Source: Nymphaea colorata (Eukaryota; Streptophyta; Magnoliopsida; Nymphaeales; Nymphaeaceae). From it: a DNA stretch of 64,000 nt. The position numbers and the translations under genes were made by a program. Of this stretch, positions 11,480 through 24,638 are shown in pieces. The notes beneath the pieces were generated by a model. It had not been told where the DNA came from. It searched no databases and was given only the letters and a program-made list of their open reading frames with translations. Numbering within the stretch: position 1 is the stretch's first letter; each line of letters opens with the position of its first letter. Location of the stretch: assembly GCF_008831285.2 (NCBI RefSeq), contig NC_045138.2, forward strand, positions 7,159,205-7,223,204, written 5' to 3'.

Positions 11480-14400
11480 CTTAAACTATAACAATGAGCA
11501 GTGAGGTTATGAGAAGGCCAAATCTAGATGGGTCATAGTAAGATATTGAAGGGTGCCTACCATACTGCAATACTCTGTTGGATCTTGATAGGAGTTCATG
11601 GATCCTTGAGAAAGAGCCTTTGATGTCCCCTTGGGCGTAAACATGGGTTTTGATCCAAGCATTTTGCCTTGATGTAATAAATCAAGGGCATACTTTTGCT
11701 AAGGCAATATAAGCCCTTGTGATGTCTAATGAACTTCCATGCTGAGAAAATAACTTAGATGTTGAAGATCTTTGAGAGCAAATGTGGAGTTTAAGTGCAT
11801 GATAAGAGAGGTAATGAACATTGTATTATTGCTAGTCAGTAATATATCATCCACATAAACTAAAACATAGCACAAAATGTATTTCTTTTTAGCACAAAAT
11901 GTGACTTGTCTATTTTAGAGGAAGCAAATTCAAATGATGCAAGAGCATATGCAAGTTTCTGGTACCAAGCTCTTGGAGCTTGTTTTAAACCATATATGGC
12001 CTTGCAGATTAAATTAGATCCTTTTTCGAATCATTGATATTGTGCCATGTATACAGTTTCTTGAAGATCCCCATTTAAGAGGACATTATGAACATCTAAT
12101 TGCCGGATAGGCCATTTGAAGCTAACTGCAATAGAGATGGGAAAATAGAAGGTAGTTGGCTTAACCATAGGATTGAATGTCTCAAAATAATCTATTTTAG
12201 CATGTTGAGTGTACCCTTGAGCTACCAATCGTGCTTTACTACATTCAATAGATTCATTTACCTTTCTCTTAATCTTTTACATCCATTTGCATTCAATAAT
12301 ATTATGCCCTGCATGCTTGAGAACTGGAATCCATGTGTGATTTTGAATCAATGCATTATATTCTTAGGTCATAGCATCATTCCACTGACTATATTTTCAG
12401 GCATACTTGTAGAAGCACAGTTCATTTAGGGTCATATTGTATGTTATAAAAACACATGGTAGAAGATGGACTGATGACATGTAGATTTTGGCTAGACGAA
12501 TCTCATTCATGGATCAATAATGCTTAGGCATAAGACCAATAATGCTTAGGCATACAAGAGTGACTCATAAGACTAAGTTCTGTCTCAACAATATGTGGAT
12601 GCTTTCTTTCTGCAGCATTGTTTTTGCTCATGTGTGTGTATGCAAGATATGCAGTGAGTAATGCCTTGAGCTTCTATATGTGTTTTGAGTCCAATACATT
12701 CTTCACCACCATCCATTTGCAATATTTGATTTTCTTTTCACATACATTTTCAACTTTTTGTTTGAAAATTTTGAATACATCAAGGACTTTTGATTTGCAT
12801 GATATGAAATAAATCTATGAATACTTTGAGAAGGCATCAATGAAATGCACATAATATTTTTGCTTGTTTAGGCTTAATATGGGCAAAGGCCCCTGCATGT
12901 CAGAGAACACTAACTCAAGAGGTGTAGAAACAGAATGAATGGAAGAGCATATGCTTTTCCTCTTTGACAATCAACACAAATATTGTTCTCAAATGCTCCA
13001 TAATGTGGTAAACTAAAATGCTGAAATATCCGTCGCAGAACTTTATAGGCGAGATGGCCAAGGCATTGATGCCATTTGTCCAAGGAGACCTTCTGCCCAG
13101 TGTATGCTGCCTTATTGCCTGTGTGCAACTTATTCAAAGTTCTATCTTCATCAAACTTCAGAACATAGAGTGCATCATGAACATGCCCTTGCATGAGTTC
13201 TTTCTTGGTTGTTTGATCCTTCACAATACAAGTATTCAGGTAAAACTCAATGAAAGCATCATTATCAATAGTAAATTTTTGGACATAAAGTAAATTCTCA
13301 TAGTTGACACATGAAGAATGTCCTTAATAAAAAACTTAGTATTACAAATCTGAAAATATGAAAAGCCAACAGTATGAATAGCCAAATCTGACCCATCACC
13401 AATGCAGATAGATTCATTGCCATCATAGGTTCTGTGAACGCTCATGGAGTTAAGGTCATTTGCTATGTGGTGTGATGCATTAGAGTTTGGGCACCAATAA
13501 GCATCGCCCATAGAGGAAGTCATCACGTGGTAAGCACAAAGAAGCGAAGAATTTGAAGATGAAGAAGATGCTTGATGCCTAGCCTGCTTGTTCGGAGGCT
13601 TGATCTTGAAACAAGTTTTTATTGAATTACTTGTTTGATCATAATATTGACATATAATTTTACCTTGATGCCCCTAGTTTTTCTTCCCACCTTCGCCTAT
13701 AGAAATTTGTGGCTTTGAAAGGATTGAAACTTTTTGTACCATTCTTATTGGCATTGTTCATGGTAGGACCAGTAAGAGATTCCTCATTTTCCATATCAAC
13801 TAACTGAGATTCTTACGTAAGAAGTAAAACATGCAACTCTGTCAAAGAAATAGGATCTACTCTACTAGTAATAGAGGTCTTAAAGGCTGCATATTCATGA
13901 GGTAATGCTCTAAGAATGTGAAAGGCAATATCTTCTTCACTAACCATCTTTGACGCCATTGACAATTGGTTATTTATTGTCTTAACTCTATGAAAAAGTT
14001 CATCGATTGTTCATGGGTGATTCTTGAGAGTAGACAATTGTTCTTTTAACTGGAGAACTTTGCTTGAGAGTGGACAACATAAATGTTTCTCAAAGCACTC
14101 CATACTTCATGAGAAGTTTTCAACCCAACTATTTGAGCATGAATAGGTTCTGACAAAGATGAAATAAGCCAACTAAGCAATAGATAATCTAGTCAAACCC
14201 AATTGAAAAATTCAGGATGAATTGTCTGAGAGTTATTCTATCTAATAAATTTTGAAGGACAAAGTTTATTTCCATCAATAAGACCATATAAATTATAAGA
14301 GACGAGCAGTGGTATAAAACTGGCTCTCCCATAAGAGATAGGTGAGCATAACATTAAGAAATAATTTAAGGTAGTTGGAGCTGGCAGTAAGGGAAACAAA

Positions 14401-14561
14401 GAACTTAAGTCAGTGGTTTGACTGTTGCTGTTAGTAGGGGATGATGGGTTTGAGGGAGGACGTAAAGGAAATCTCAGATCTAGATCACACGTGTCATGAT
14501 CCAGACCATAACAGAAGTCAGAATTGTGGATATCCTGTGAACCATGTCTAAAAACAATCAA
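11480..14561 (-). pseudogene. Ty1/copia gag-pol remnant on the minus strand (element 4)
   Basis: Minus-strand order from high to low coordinate is normal for copia. The gag N-terminus is at 14238-14561 (FIPLLVSYNLYGLIDG, CPSKFI). The protease region is at 13236-13526 (YWCPNSNASHHIANDLNS, with NSNAS in place of the D-S-G-A active site). The GAG-pre-integrase is at 12910-13224 (WHQCLGHLAYKVLRRI, CVDCQRGKA). RT is at 12031-12228 (MVAQGYTQ, FNPMVKPTTF, IRQLDVHNVLLNGDLQETVYM), and the C-terminal part of RT reaches about 11560. Integrase between 12230 and 12900 is only faintly recognisable. Frames are broken many times, so the copy is dead. It is flanked by the inverted LTR-like repeats. Confidence 0.83.
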
Positions 14562-14878
14562 AGGAAATAGACAAGAACTTTAATGACATTAAGAATAGCA
14601 AGAATTCAAAAATAGCACATGAGAAAGGAAGACAGCAGAATCAACGAGAGGTTCATGAACATAATAATGGAAATAAATTTGAAATTTTTAATTGTTGTAT
14701 TAAATTAGATGTCCACCGTTTATGTAATCAAGATATATATTTAAAGGAAGCTTCTCTCTCTCATTTGTAATAGAGAGAAAAAGAGAGAGCAATCTTTAGA
14801 GAACATAGGTGATTAAATCACCGAACCTCTTACAACATGTGTTTTTGTTACTTTTTATTTCTTTGCTCTTACTTTAAC
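14485..14878 (+). repeat. LTR-like repeat, inverted partner of 10720-11150
   Basis: The plus strand here reads GACATTAAGAATAGCAAG through GCTCTTACTTTAACA, the reverse complement of 10720-11150 with scattered substitutions. The end TTTAACA is the normal 3' end of an LTR, but the primer-binding site expected next is absent; instead copia family 3 copy 2 begins at about 14885. Relative to the minus-strand gag that starts at 14561 this LTR points the wrong way. Confidence 0.6.
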
Positions 14879-14884
14879 ATATCG

Positions 14885-17800
14885 TATATGGGATTCAATT
14901 GTTGGTGTATCGGAAAGAAACAAACCTACTGGAGGTTAGGCCTCCATCCCTTCATTTATTTTTTTTCATATACTTGAATCTGATATGCCATACTTGGACC
15001 CGGTTCAAGTTCTTCTTAACCAAATTCTTATTTCAATCAAACATACCCAACATTGTGGGATTTCTTGGAGCCTAACCAGATCAAAATTTTCTGTCATACC
15101 AGATCGAGTTAGTCCAAGTTTTTTGGCATGTCTATTTTCTTAAATCAGAACCAAGTTTGTTCCATTGAGAACTAGATCAAAACGCATTTTGACTGATTTT
15201 TTCTTGATCAGCTGGTTTAGTTTGAGGAGAAGTAATTAAAAAATGGAAACAAAATTTAAGTTTGATAAATTTGATCATTATGTCAGCTTTGTGCTTTGGC
15301 AAGTTAAAAAATGAAAGTCCTTCTCGTTCAACAAGGAGCCGAGATGGCACTCTTAGGCATTGAGAACATACTAGGGTTTATGATAGCTGATAGTAAGCAA
15401 GATAGGGATGCCAATGCTAGCTCCTGCAACAACAAAATTCTGCTTGTCCACTAAAGTTTTAAAAGAAGTGGTCCATAAAAAGATCGTGACAGCTCTATGG
15501 TGAAAGTTGGAGTCCCTCTACCTGAACATGCTCATCAGTAAGCTTCATTTAAAGCAAAAGTTATACTTCATACAAATAAATGAAGTTGTGTCACTAAATG
15601 CCTATTTAGATGAGTTTAATTTCATCATTATGGTTACAGAACATTGCAATGTTAAGATAGAAGAAGAAGATTAGGTTGTCATATTATATGCTTACTACTA
15701 CCCTCTCCTACAAAATTTAGAGAGATTGTCTTTTGGAAGATACACAATTTCCATAAAAGAAGTGAAAACAACTTTTTTGTCCAAAGAGTTGATGGATAAA
15801 ATGTTTATTGAAGCATCATCTCGATGCCAACTTGAAGCTCAACGATAAGGAGAAGTTTCAAGGAGTGAGCAAACAATATAAAATCCAAATCGAAAAAAAA
15901 AGTTCTACAATAGGACAGTGCTACAAACTAATAAATAAAAGAAGCATCGGAATGAAAAAAGCAACATGTTGAAGCCAACATTGCATAGAAAGATGAATTT
16001 GTCCTACTAGCCACCAAATCCAAGCAGTTGATTGACAATTGGATCTTTGATGCAAGCAGTTCCTACCACATAATGCCCCATAGAGAATCATTCTTTGTGT
16101 TCAAGATTATTGAAGATGGAGCTGTTATCACAGAAAATGATTAATCATTCAAGATAGTTAGGGAACAAACTGTCAAAATGATTCATCATTCAAGATATCA
16201 TCTCTCTTGGTGCTCCAGAATCAAAAGGATTATATGATACTGGTGAAGGTGGAGTTCTTAAAGCTAGAAGATCTACCTTGGATCTCATTAAATAGCTAGA
16301 TCTAGAAATCCATATACATTGCTCTGATCTACAGTCATTGGAGCAGCCACAATATCTCTAACAAGTCAAGATAGTACCAAGTTGAAGCATATGATGCTTG
16401 GGCACATGAGTAAAAGGGAGCCGAGAATACTCTCCAAACAAGAATTACTTGACGGTCAAAGTACTGGAAAGCTAGAGTTACATGAGTATTACATTCTCCA
16501 CAAGCAATGGAAAGTAAATTTTGACACTATCATCCACCGCATGAAAGGTATGTTGGATTATATACACTCTAACTTGCGAGGTCACTCTCGAGTACCATTT
16601 AAAGGTGATGCAAGGTATGGACTCACATTTTTATGACTCGTCAGAGAAAGTCTATGTCTACGTTCTAACATTGTGGTAAAAAACTTTTACTGATTTTAAG
16701 CAGTAGAAGACCCTTACTGAAAATTACACACGCACATGAGTGAAGCCATTGAGAACAAATGATGGTCCTGAGTGTTGCTCAAGCGAATTTCAAACCTTTT
16801 GCAAGAAGACAGTAATCACTCCACAAAAAATAGAGTTGTTGAGCATGAATTGAACTCTTTTAAAGATGGCAAAGAGTTTTGGGTAGACATCATATATATA
16901 TACAACAAGGTATCTAGTAAACTGTCTTTCTTATGCACCATTAAATTTTAGAACTCCAAAAGAAGTATGGTCTGATAAACCTGTTGACTATTTTCATTTA
17001 AGAGTTTTAGATGCACAATATACATATACTTTAATGAAAGAAAACTTAATCCTTAGACCAAAAAATGTATATTTCTTGGGTATACATTAGAAACAAAAGG
17101 ACATAGCTTATGGTGCCTTTATTCTAAAAGCCCTAGAATTATCATTGAAAGAAATGTACTTTTAATGAATCTGAGAAGTATTACCTCAAAAAAAATAGTT
17201 GCATCTAAAATTGAAAATGTGGAGGGTGACAAAGAGTAGATAGAGTGGCAAATTGGTCTATGGCTTGTCAGCTACATGTCAAATCATTCTCCTCAAGATG
17301 GTAAAACTAGCCCTTCTATTGGAAATCAATCTAGAGGTGATGATCAAGCAGAATTTTCTCCAAAGAAAAATCCATATTCCAATGCCCAAGATAGGCAAAA
17401 GAGAACGGTTCAACCACCATCAAGGTATTCCAAATGTAGTCTTGCTTATGCCCTATTGTCTATAGAAGTGACAAGTGAGGGTAATCAACCTACATAGTAG
17501 GTTGATGCCAACTCAAGTTCAGATTCTAACAAATGGGTGTTGACTATTTATGAATAGTTACGATCTCTTCCTAACAACAAAACATATGTCTTAGTGTCTC
17601 AGTCAAAAAAAAAAAAGAGAATAGTTGGTTGTAAATATGTCATCAACATAAAAGAAACAAGAAAAAAAAAGTTAATTATAGAACACCTCCAGTTGCCAAA
17701 AACTATAGCCAAATATAAGGTACTGATTGTAGTGACATTTTATCTTCTATTGTTAAATAAGCCTCCATTTGTTTAATTTTGGTTGTAATAGCTAACCTTG

Positions 17801-18840
17801 ATTTGGATTAGTGTAACTAGATGTATTTATGCAGGGAAACCTAGATGAGCAGGTATAGGCGCAGTAGCTTGAAGGTTTTGTAATTAAAAGAGAATATGAT
17901 CATGTTTGGTTATTAAAAAAAATTCTATGCCCATTAAAGCAATTTCTAAGATTGTGTTACTTGAGATTTGACTCCATTCTTAGCTATGACTTTGTGAGAA
18001 GCAAATATGACTTTTTGTGTACTTTAAGATATCACCCAATAACTCCTTAATCTATCTATTGTTGTTTGTAGATGACATGTTTATAACTACAAAGGAAATG
18101 TTTGAAATTTACAAACTAAAGTAGTTGTTTAACAAAGAATTCAAAATAAAAAACTTGAGTAAGATATTGAGAATCAAAGTACATAGAGACAAACAAGAAG
18201 GAAAAGTCTATCTCAGCCAATCAATCTAAAGGTAGTGGGCTTCTCGAGTCTCTTTGTCTTTAAATGTCTAGTTTAGACAATTGTGTGCCCAAGGCTTCTC
18301 CACAAACCAGTGAAGAAAAATAGCACATGTCATGTGTTCCTTATGCAATGCTATTAGAAGCATCATGTATGCTATGCTATGCACTTGACTAGACATTTCA
18401 CATGCTCTTAGTGTTGTGAGCAGACACGCATAATCTAGGAGTAGAGCATTAGCAAACCATAAAATGGATTCTATTGTTCGTAAGCAGAGTCTCAAATTGT
18501 TACTTGGAATTTGGAGGAAAGAAATACACGTTAGTTAGTTATTGAAACTTAGATCTTGCAAGTGAGCAAAACAAAAGGAATTCTCTTACAAGCTATTTGT
18601 TCACCTCTGGAGGTTATGTAATCAGCTGAAAAGTTTCTTTGCAATCCATAATATTATTCTTAACTATAAAAGCAGAGTATATGGCAATAATTGAAGCAAT
18701 AAAGGAAGCCATTTGCCTAAAAGGGTTGTGTGTAGAATTTGACATGAAGCATGAGCATACTACAGTCTTTTGCGACAAAGTGCTATATATCTATCCAAGG
18801 ACAAATTATTTCATGACAGAATGAAGTACTTGTAGTTAGC
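14885..18840 (+). mobile_element. Copia family 3, copy 2 (near full-length, heavily decayed)
   Basis: It shares its first 2 kb with copy 1 at 7335-9430 and continues past copy 1's truncation. The gag remnant is at 15300-16050. The GAG-pre-integrase is at 16382-16636 (MLGHMSKREPRILSKQELLDGQSTGKL, split here as MLGHMSKRE and KQELLDGQSTG). The integrase core is at 16660-17220. The RT linker is at 17276-17480 (RQKRTVQPPSRY). RT is at 17600-18240 (IVGCKYVINIKE; a YVDD-like LFVDDMF near 18066; LSQSI-like KVYLSQS near 18207). RNase H is at 18600-18826 (TIKAEYMAIIEAIKEAICLKG). Stops and shifts occur in every domain. No 3' LTR is evident after 18840, where a 427-bp tandem duplication begins. Confidence 0.83.
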
Positions 18841-18901
18841 TTAACATTGGAGAAAGTATTGTTAACTTTCTTCCTTGTTTTTTTATTGTGGCCAACAGAA
18901 A

Positions 18902-19755
18902 TGTTGCCTTCCTTGTTTGTGTATGTTCATCTATAGACACCATATCACCTAGAGTACAAATAGGTTGATTCCAAAGTCGAGGATTTGCCTTTTGGCTGCT
19001 ACATGGCTGACTTCCCAATCCCATTCATTTAGCTATTTTGAAACCAACACAATTTAAATTCCTAGATATGACAATAAAAGCAGACTGCTCAAAGAACAAT
19101 ATTTCACTGGAAAAAGCAAAAGCACGAACTCCTTAATTGATATGATTACCAAAATTCTGGTCTAAATGTAAATGAGTTGGATTAATTATTCACCAATGTC
19201 GGTAGGCAATTCTATGGTTCTACCAGCTTGTGTCACCCATGTTAGACCATGTGCACCCACAATGGTACTAAGGTATGAAGTACTTCTAACATGGTTAGTT
19301 GGGATTTCAAACTTAAAATGAGAAATAATGTTGCCTTCATTGTTTGTGTATGTTCATCTACAGACACCTTATCACCTAGGATATAAATTGGTTGAATCCA
19401 AAGTCGAGGATTTGCCTTTTGGCTGCTAAATGGCTGACTGCCCAATCCCCATGCATTAGCTATTTTGAACCCAACCAAATTTAAATTCCTAGATATGACA
19501 ATAAATGCAATTTGTTCAAAGAACAATGTTTCACTGGAAAACAAAAGCACAAACTCTTTAATTGATATGATTACCAACATTCTGGTCTAAATGTAAATGA
19601 GTTGGATTACTTATTCACCAATGTCGATAGGCAGTTATATGGTACTACCAGCTTGTGTCACCCATGTTAGACCATGTGCACCCACAATGGTACTAAGGTA
19701 TGAGGTACTTCTAACATGGTTAGTTGGGATTTCAAACTTAAAATGGGGAATAATG
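18902..19755. repeat. 427-bp tandem duplication
   Basis: Unit A (18902-19328) and unit B (19329-19755) align over their full length, both beginning TGTTGCCTTC and sharing ACCATGTGCACCCACAATGG and TCGAGGATTTGCCTTTTGG. Differences are mostly substitutions plus a few short indels. On the minus strand both units can be read through SSQKANPRLW and DEHTQT, but the frames are short and I do not recognise a protein. Confidence 0.85.
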
Positions 19756-20300
19756 CAATATATGATTGCCATATTCCTACTTTAAGCTTTTAATTGTTAA
19801 ACAAAAACTTATATTACCTTGCCTGAAAAAGTGCATTCATGATGTTGTAAGCTACTTGTTTTTGCATGTAAGTCATTTTTTATGCAATTTCTGTCATCCC
19901 TCAAGCCCTTATCCTTCCCCACAATGCAACAGATTATCAATCAACAACCTATTTATCATCACATGACCAAATTACACCTTTCTTTGCACCACCTAGAGTC
20001 ACATGTTCAATGAAGAGATGCTACCTAATCTCAATTCCATTGGTCATTTTATCAAGTGAACAAGTCGCAGAGAGAGCATGGTTTGTCTAAGAATTCTTTA
20101 CCATGGGAAATGAGTCCGAGCATTGATCCTCCTTTGGTTTGTTATCTTGTAATTAACCGCATATGGATTTACATTCAAGTGGCATGTTATCTTGAGGTTA
20201 TCTTGTACACTGTTTGTATTATTAATTTACATCAATATATGTCAGTCATACATGTCGTCATCACTTTAGGTGCAACCATCATTTAACCCTGAGCTTGTCT
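19756..20300. other. Unassigned spacer upstream of the CACTA transposase
   Basis: No coding domain seen. By position this should hold the 5' region of the CACTA element, but I could not find a 5' terminal inverted repeat or the subterminal motif that is abundant at the 3' end. Confidence 0.35.
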
Positions 20301-20306
20301 TGATGT

Positions 20307-22300
20307 TTGGTCTTTGATTATTTAGATTTAAACTTTGATAATAGGGAAGATCGATGTTGGATCACAAAGAGAAGGAATAGTGATTTGAATGGCATAGACA
20401 ATTTCTTTGACTTTACGAGCACTAATAATGTCATTGTGAATGGAAGAATATGTCCATGTGTAAATGCAATAATTTTAGGTCTCAGAAGGTGCTTAATGCA
20501 TTAGATCATATTGTTTGTCATGGATTCATTCAGTCATGTGTTTAGTGGCATGATCATGGGAATCAGTTTTGCCACCTACACAAGAAGAAGGTAACCAACA
20601 CTTTGACGTCCAATTTGAAGATATGCATGAAATGTTTGATGATGTTTTTGACATGCACGAAAATGGAACCACTTCAGCTCAGCCAGTCAACCATGTTATT
20701 AAAGAAGGAGAAGGCAATAACGTGTACGAAAGACTAAGTAGAGACACAAAAGATGAACTTTACCCAGGCTGTAGTAGACATACAAAATTGAGTTTTTTAG
20801 TCCACTTGTTTCATATTAAGATTCTATATGAGCAACAAAAGGTTCAGTATGTTCCTTGATCTATTGCATGAAGCTTATTTGACTGAAGTGTAATTACCAC
20901 AGACTATGTATGAGGCCAAGAAGAGCATCATTGATTTTCCATTCGTAGTGAAAGGATAGATATGTGCCCAAAACAAATGCATGTTATGTAGGAATGAGTC
21001 CAATTCAAAAGATTCTAACAATCATTCTAAAAAAGGCAAGAACACCAATAAAGACTATACATTATTTGCCGAATTGCACCGCGACTGAAAAAAATTGTTC
21101 ATAATATTAAACATTGCACGACAGATGACATGGCATTTTGAAATCTGCGTTAAAGATAGAGTCTTGAGACACTTAGCAGATGGGATTGGCATGGAAGAGT
21201 TGATTAAATGAATTCATCTTTTTCAGTAGATGGTCGTAATGTATGACTTGGTTTAGCAAGCAATGGTTTCAATCCATATAAAATTTTGACCTCAACCTAT
21301 AGCATCTAGCCTGTTTTATTAGTCGTCTATAATCTTCACATAGATGTGTATGAAATAGTCTTATACCATTTGACAATTCATTAAACTAATGAGGTGCGTT
21401 TGGGTGGGCCTGTACAATATCATTGGATGTATCTTATTGGGCGGTATGTAATTTTATTTTCTAACAATTGTTAGTTGTGTTTGCATATTTAGGAACATCT
21501 TTCTATTCTTATATTATGTTGGTACTTATTGAAACTGAAGAAAAATCACATATGTGTTAGTAGCATTGAAATATACTAATTAGTCTACTATATCTAATTT
21601 TGACATTTTCTATGTTACAGATTCAACGACAACATGATCATCAAAATCAACATATACCAGAAGATATTGTATGATTGTTTCAATTTCTCAAAAAAAAAAT
21701 GCATTGCAATACAACGGTTTATATCTAATGAGTTTAGATTCATATAAGGGACAAAGAAATGAACATGAAGTAACAAAATAATAGAGTACTCATACTTGCA
21801 GAGACTTCTAGTTTCTCATGTTCAAGAGATAGAAATCCTGTGATTGGTGAAGTTCCATATTATGGATTTGTCATGACATTGTAGAGGTCATTTATATAGA
21901 GACCCTACACTTTGTTCTATTCAAATGTGAATAGTACAATGTACTTAGTTTACATGGTCGTCGTATTAAGCAAGTCGAATTTGAATTCATACTCATCAAC
22001 ATCAACTTTCAATGTATGAAAAATAAACCTTTCATTTTAGCATAACAAGTGCAACAAGTTTTTTACATATAGGACCCGATAGAAAGTGATTGACATATTG
22101 TTATTAAACCAAAACCTAGAGATATATATGACATTTTACAAAAAGAAGTAGTGGTTGGTAATAGTGATTGTAACATCGATATAGACTTGCATAACATGGC
22201 AGTTGCAAATGTTGATAATGTGAATGATATTATAACTTGGGTTCGAGAAGATGTACATGGCATCGCTGTTAATCAATCTCCCATAGGTGGTTGGCATGTA
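20307..22300 (+). pseudogene. CACTA (En/Spm) TNP2-type transposase with the catalytic core deleted
   Basis: The N-terminal transposase-associated domain is near 20340-20540 (RCWITKRRNSD, GIDNFFDFTS, GRICPC). The start of TNP2 follows (LYPGCSRHTKLSFLVHLFH at about 20755-20815; RQMTWHFEICVKDRVLRHLADG at 21120-21185, abbreviated RQMTWH...RHLADG), reaching the DLV-QAMVSIH stretch near 21260. After a gap, DUF4218 (EVRLGGPVQYHWMYLIGR, about 21390-21450) and DUF4216 (KPRDIYDILQKE, about 22105-22145) resume. The several hundred residues that carry the DDE nuclease between TNP2 start and DUF4218 are missing. Many stops. The order is that of plant CACTA TnpD/TNP2 proteins, so this copy cannot supply its own transposase. 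Confidence 0.8.
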
Positions 22301-22440
22301 TCAACATGATAGATATTTCTTTTTAAATTAATTATATAATTTTTTTTATTTCACATTGATAAATGTTGTCTTTTTTACATAGATGGTTGGTACGATGTAC
22401 TTAATTTACATCTAATATTATGTGATAATCTGGTCTTTTG

Positions 22441-23925
22441 TTAGATGACTTCTCGATGGCAATATATACCACTGATGTATGAAAGCATGGACGAAGACAT
22501 TGAGGTAACATTGTTCATCAATATTTTCACTCACTGAAGTTTATATTCACTGACTTAATTTCTGCAATAATTTCACTTATTTTGTTTAACATATATTCAC
22601 TTGTTTGCAGTACCTCCACCAAGACACACCCGGGGATTGACTCGAGCTCTTGCCACTGCAACTTTGAGACATGAGCAAAAACATAATTTGCATGTGAACA
22701 CACTCAAACAGCCAATCGGTAGAGAAGCACAAATTTTTATGACATATATTGCAACGTTGGTACGAGACCCAGAAAGCACACCATTGATATTTCACAAGTG
22801 GTCAGAACTGCCTAATTCATTTAGAGTAGATTTTTGGAAACAATTGCAGGTTATTAATATTGTTTTCATATTAAATTTTAAAGCTTTAATGTTATATGCC
22901 ATTTGTTAACAATTCTACTTTGTCCTATATGTTGAATTGATAGGAGAAATTTGAGGTTTCTAATGAGCAGAAATTTGTCGTACACAAGTGAGCATTACAG
23001 AAATACAAACATGCCTCTTTAGATTATAGAGGTATGAACTGAGGAAAGTACACAAACAATTTAAAACTTTTGAAACTCGTAAACCCCAACTTGTCAAGTA
23101 CGAGATTCCAGATGAACAGTTGGAAACTATTATTAAGCAATTTATAGGAAGTTGATGAAAAGCATACACAAAACGTGCACAGCTAAAGTACCAACAAATT
23201 ATAGGTACACAAAGCTTTGCATGATTTAAATAAAGAAGGTAATTATAAATTACATCAGTTTGAGTTTAAATTTCTAGTTGAAGATTAATATTGAACTATA
23301 CATCTATCCACCAGTCAAATTGATATATTAGCCTATACGGTTTGGAGAAGATGGACATGAGCCTTTACAGGGTAAAGTTTTTATTACAACTAGAAGCAGC
23401 ACTAATGCAAACTATTCCAACCCTGAAACCAACAGTTTTATAGTAAGTTGTTATATCCAATGTTTTTCATGCAACAATAGATATATTACTATGTACTAAT
23501 CTTGTATGTATGTAAATGCATTAGAAAAAGGTAAAGGAAAAGATAGATACTTTGTCCGAGGGAGCATTCCATTCAGCTGGCAGCAGTGAAGTCCTATCCC
23601 AAGTGATGGGAGATGATAGCCATGGTCAAATACATACAATGGGAATATTAGGTATGAAACCTTAGCAGTTTTCTGCTGGAAGTGCAAGCAAAAGTCAGGT
23701 TGAAGTACAAAGTGCAGTATTAAAAGAACAAGTCAGTACATTACAAAGAAAGCTTGTTGTATTAGAGGAGAAATGTGCAGGATGAGCTCAAAAAAAACAT
23801 GTGCTAGAGTACGTGAACTCGAGGCAACCTGTGCTAGGGTCCTTAAGATAGAGGAAAAATGTGTAAAGGTGGATATGCTGGAAGTTCAGGTCAATCAAAT
23901 CATGGCTTTGCTTGCTTGATCATTC
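22441..23925 (+). pseudogene. CACTA second gene (Ptta/En/Spm plant transposase, TnpA-like)
   Basis: The best-preserved exon, 22611-22849, follows an acceptor TTTGCAG and ends in a GT donor. It encodes a DNA-binding-type segment with PPRHTRGLTRALATATL, FMTYIATLVRD and PLIFHKWSELPNSFR, matching the plant Ptta/En/Spm transposase family. Later exons are degraded. The 3' end (about 23700-23920) encodes a heptad-like coiled coil (LKEQVSTLQRKLVVLEEKC, repeated LEEKC/RELEATC units) that closes with QIMALLA and a stop. Its location between TNP2 and the subterminal repeats is the normal CACTA order. Confidence 0.72.
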
Positions 23926-24239
23926 AGTTAAGATTCGAATATATTATATACTCAACTGTCTTCTTTATTTTTTATAACAAATTTAACATTTTTCTAGGCA
24001 GATTTGCCCACATTAATTTCTCTCATTGATTCATGCCAAGTTGAATTTTTCATTAATGTACAAAATGTAATACATTAAATGTCATGTACTTGTACTATTT
24101 TACATTTTCAATATGTGTCATGGACGGTAATTAAGTATGAATGTAATAGAACTTTTCTTTATACATTGTTACATGTATCGTATGATATATTTTTGTATTC
24201 CATTATTTGGGTTCAATGGAATATAATGTAATATTAAAA

Positions 24240-24638
24240 GAACAATATAAATGTTAGTGGCGGGAAAAAAGAAACCGTCAGTAATATATTCATTAGCAAT
24301 GGTAATTACATATCGATGTAAATAATTACTGACGGTTCCGTCAGTAGCTGTTAGTAATTGTCCAACCATTTACTGATGGTTACGTACATTGTTACTAAAT
24401 ATCACATTTTTACTGACGGTCTATTCCGTCAATAAATAATAAAATTTCACTGACAGTTGGCGATACTGTCGAGAAGTAATACGTTTTATTGATGGTCCTA
24501 TTGACTCGTCAATGAATGTATCTGCTACATTGTCTACTCTGACGGGTTGCGTACGCCGTCATTAAAACTATCACTGATGGTGTTCTAACGTTTATCGACA
24601 GATTGTTACCGTCAGTCATAAGTGTTTGTTTTGTAGCG
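24240..24638 (+). repeat. CACTA 3' subterminal repeats and terminal inverted repeat
   Basis: About ten copies of TACTGACGG or its complement in perfect or near-perfect form occur in 400 bp. They include an 18-bp palindrome at 24328-24345 (ACTGACGG-TT-CCGTCAGT). Such clusters are the binding sites of the TnpA-type protein in CACTA elements. The region ends in AAGTGTTTGTTTTGTAGCG at 24638, whose complement CGCTACAAAACAAACAC is a CACTA-type terminus with G in place of the A of CACTA. I could not identify the partner terminus. Confidence 0.75.
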
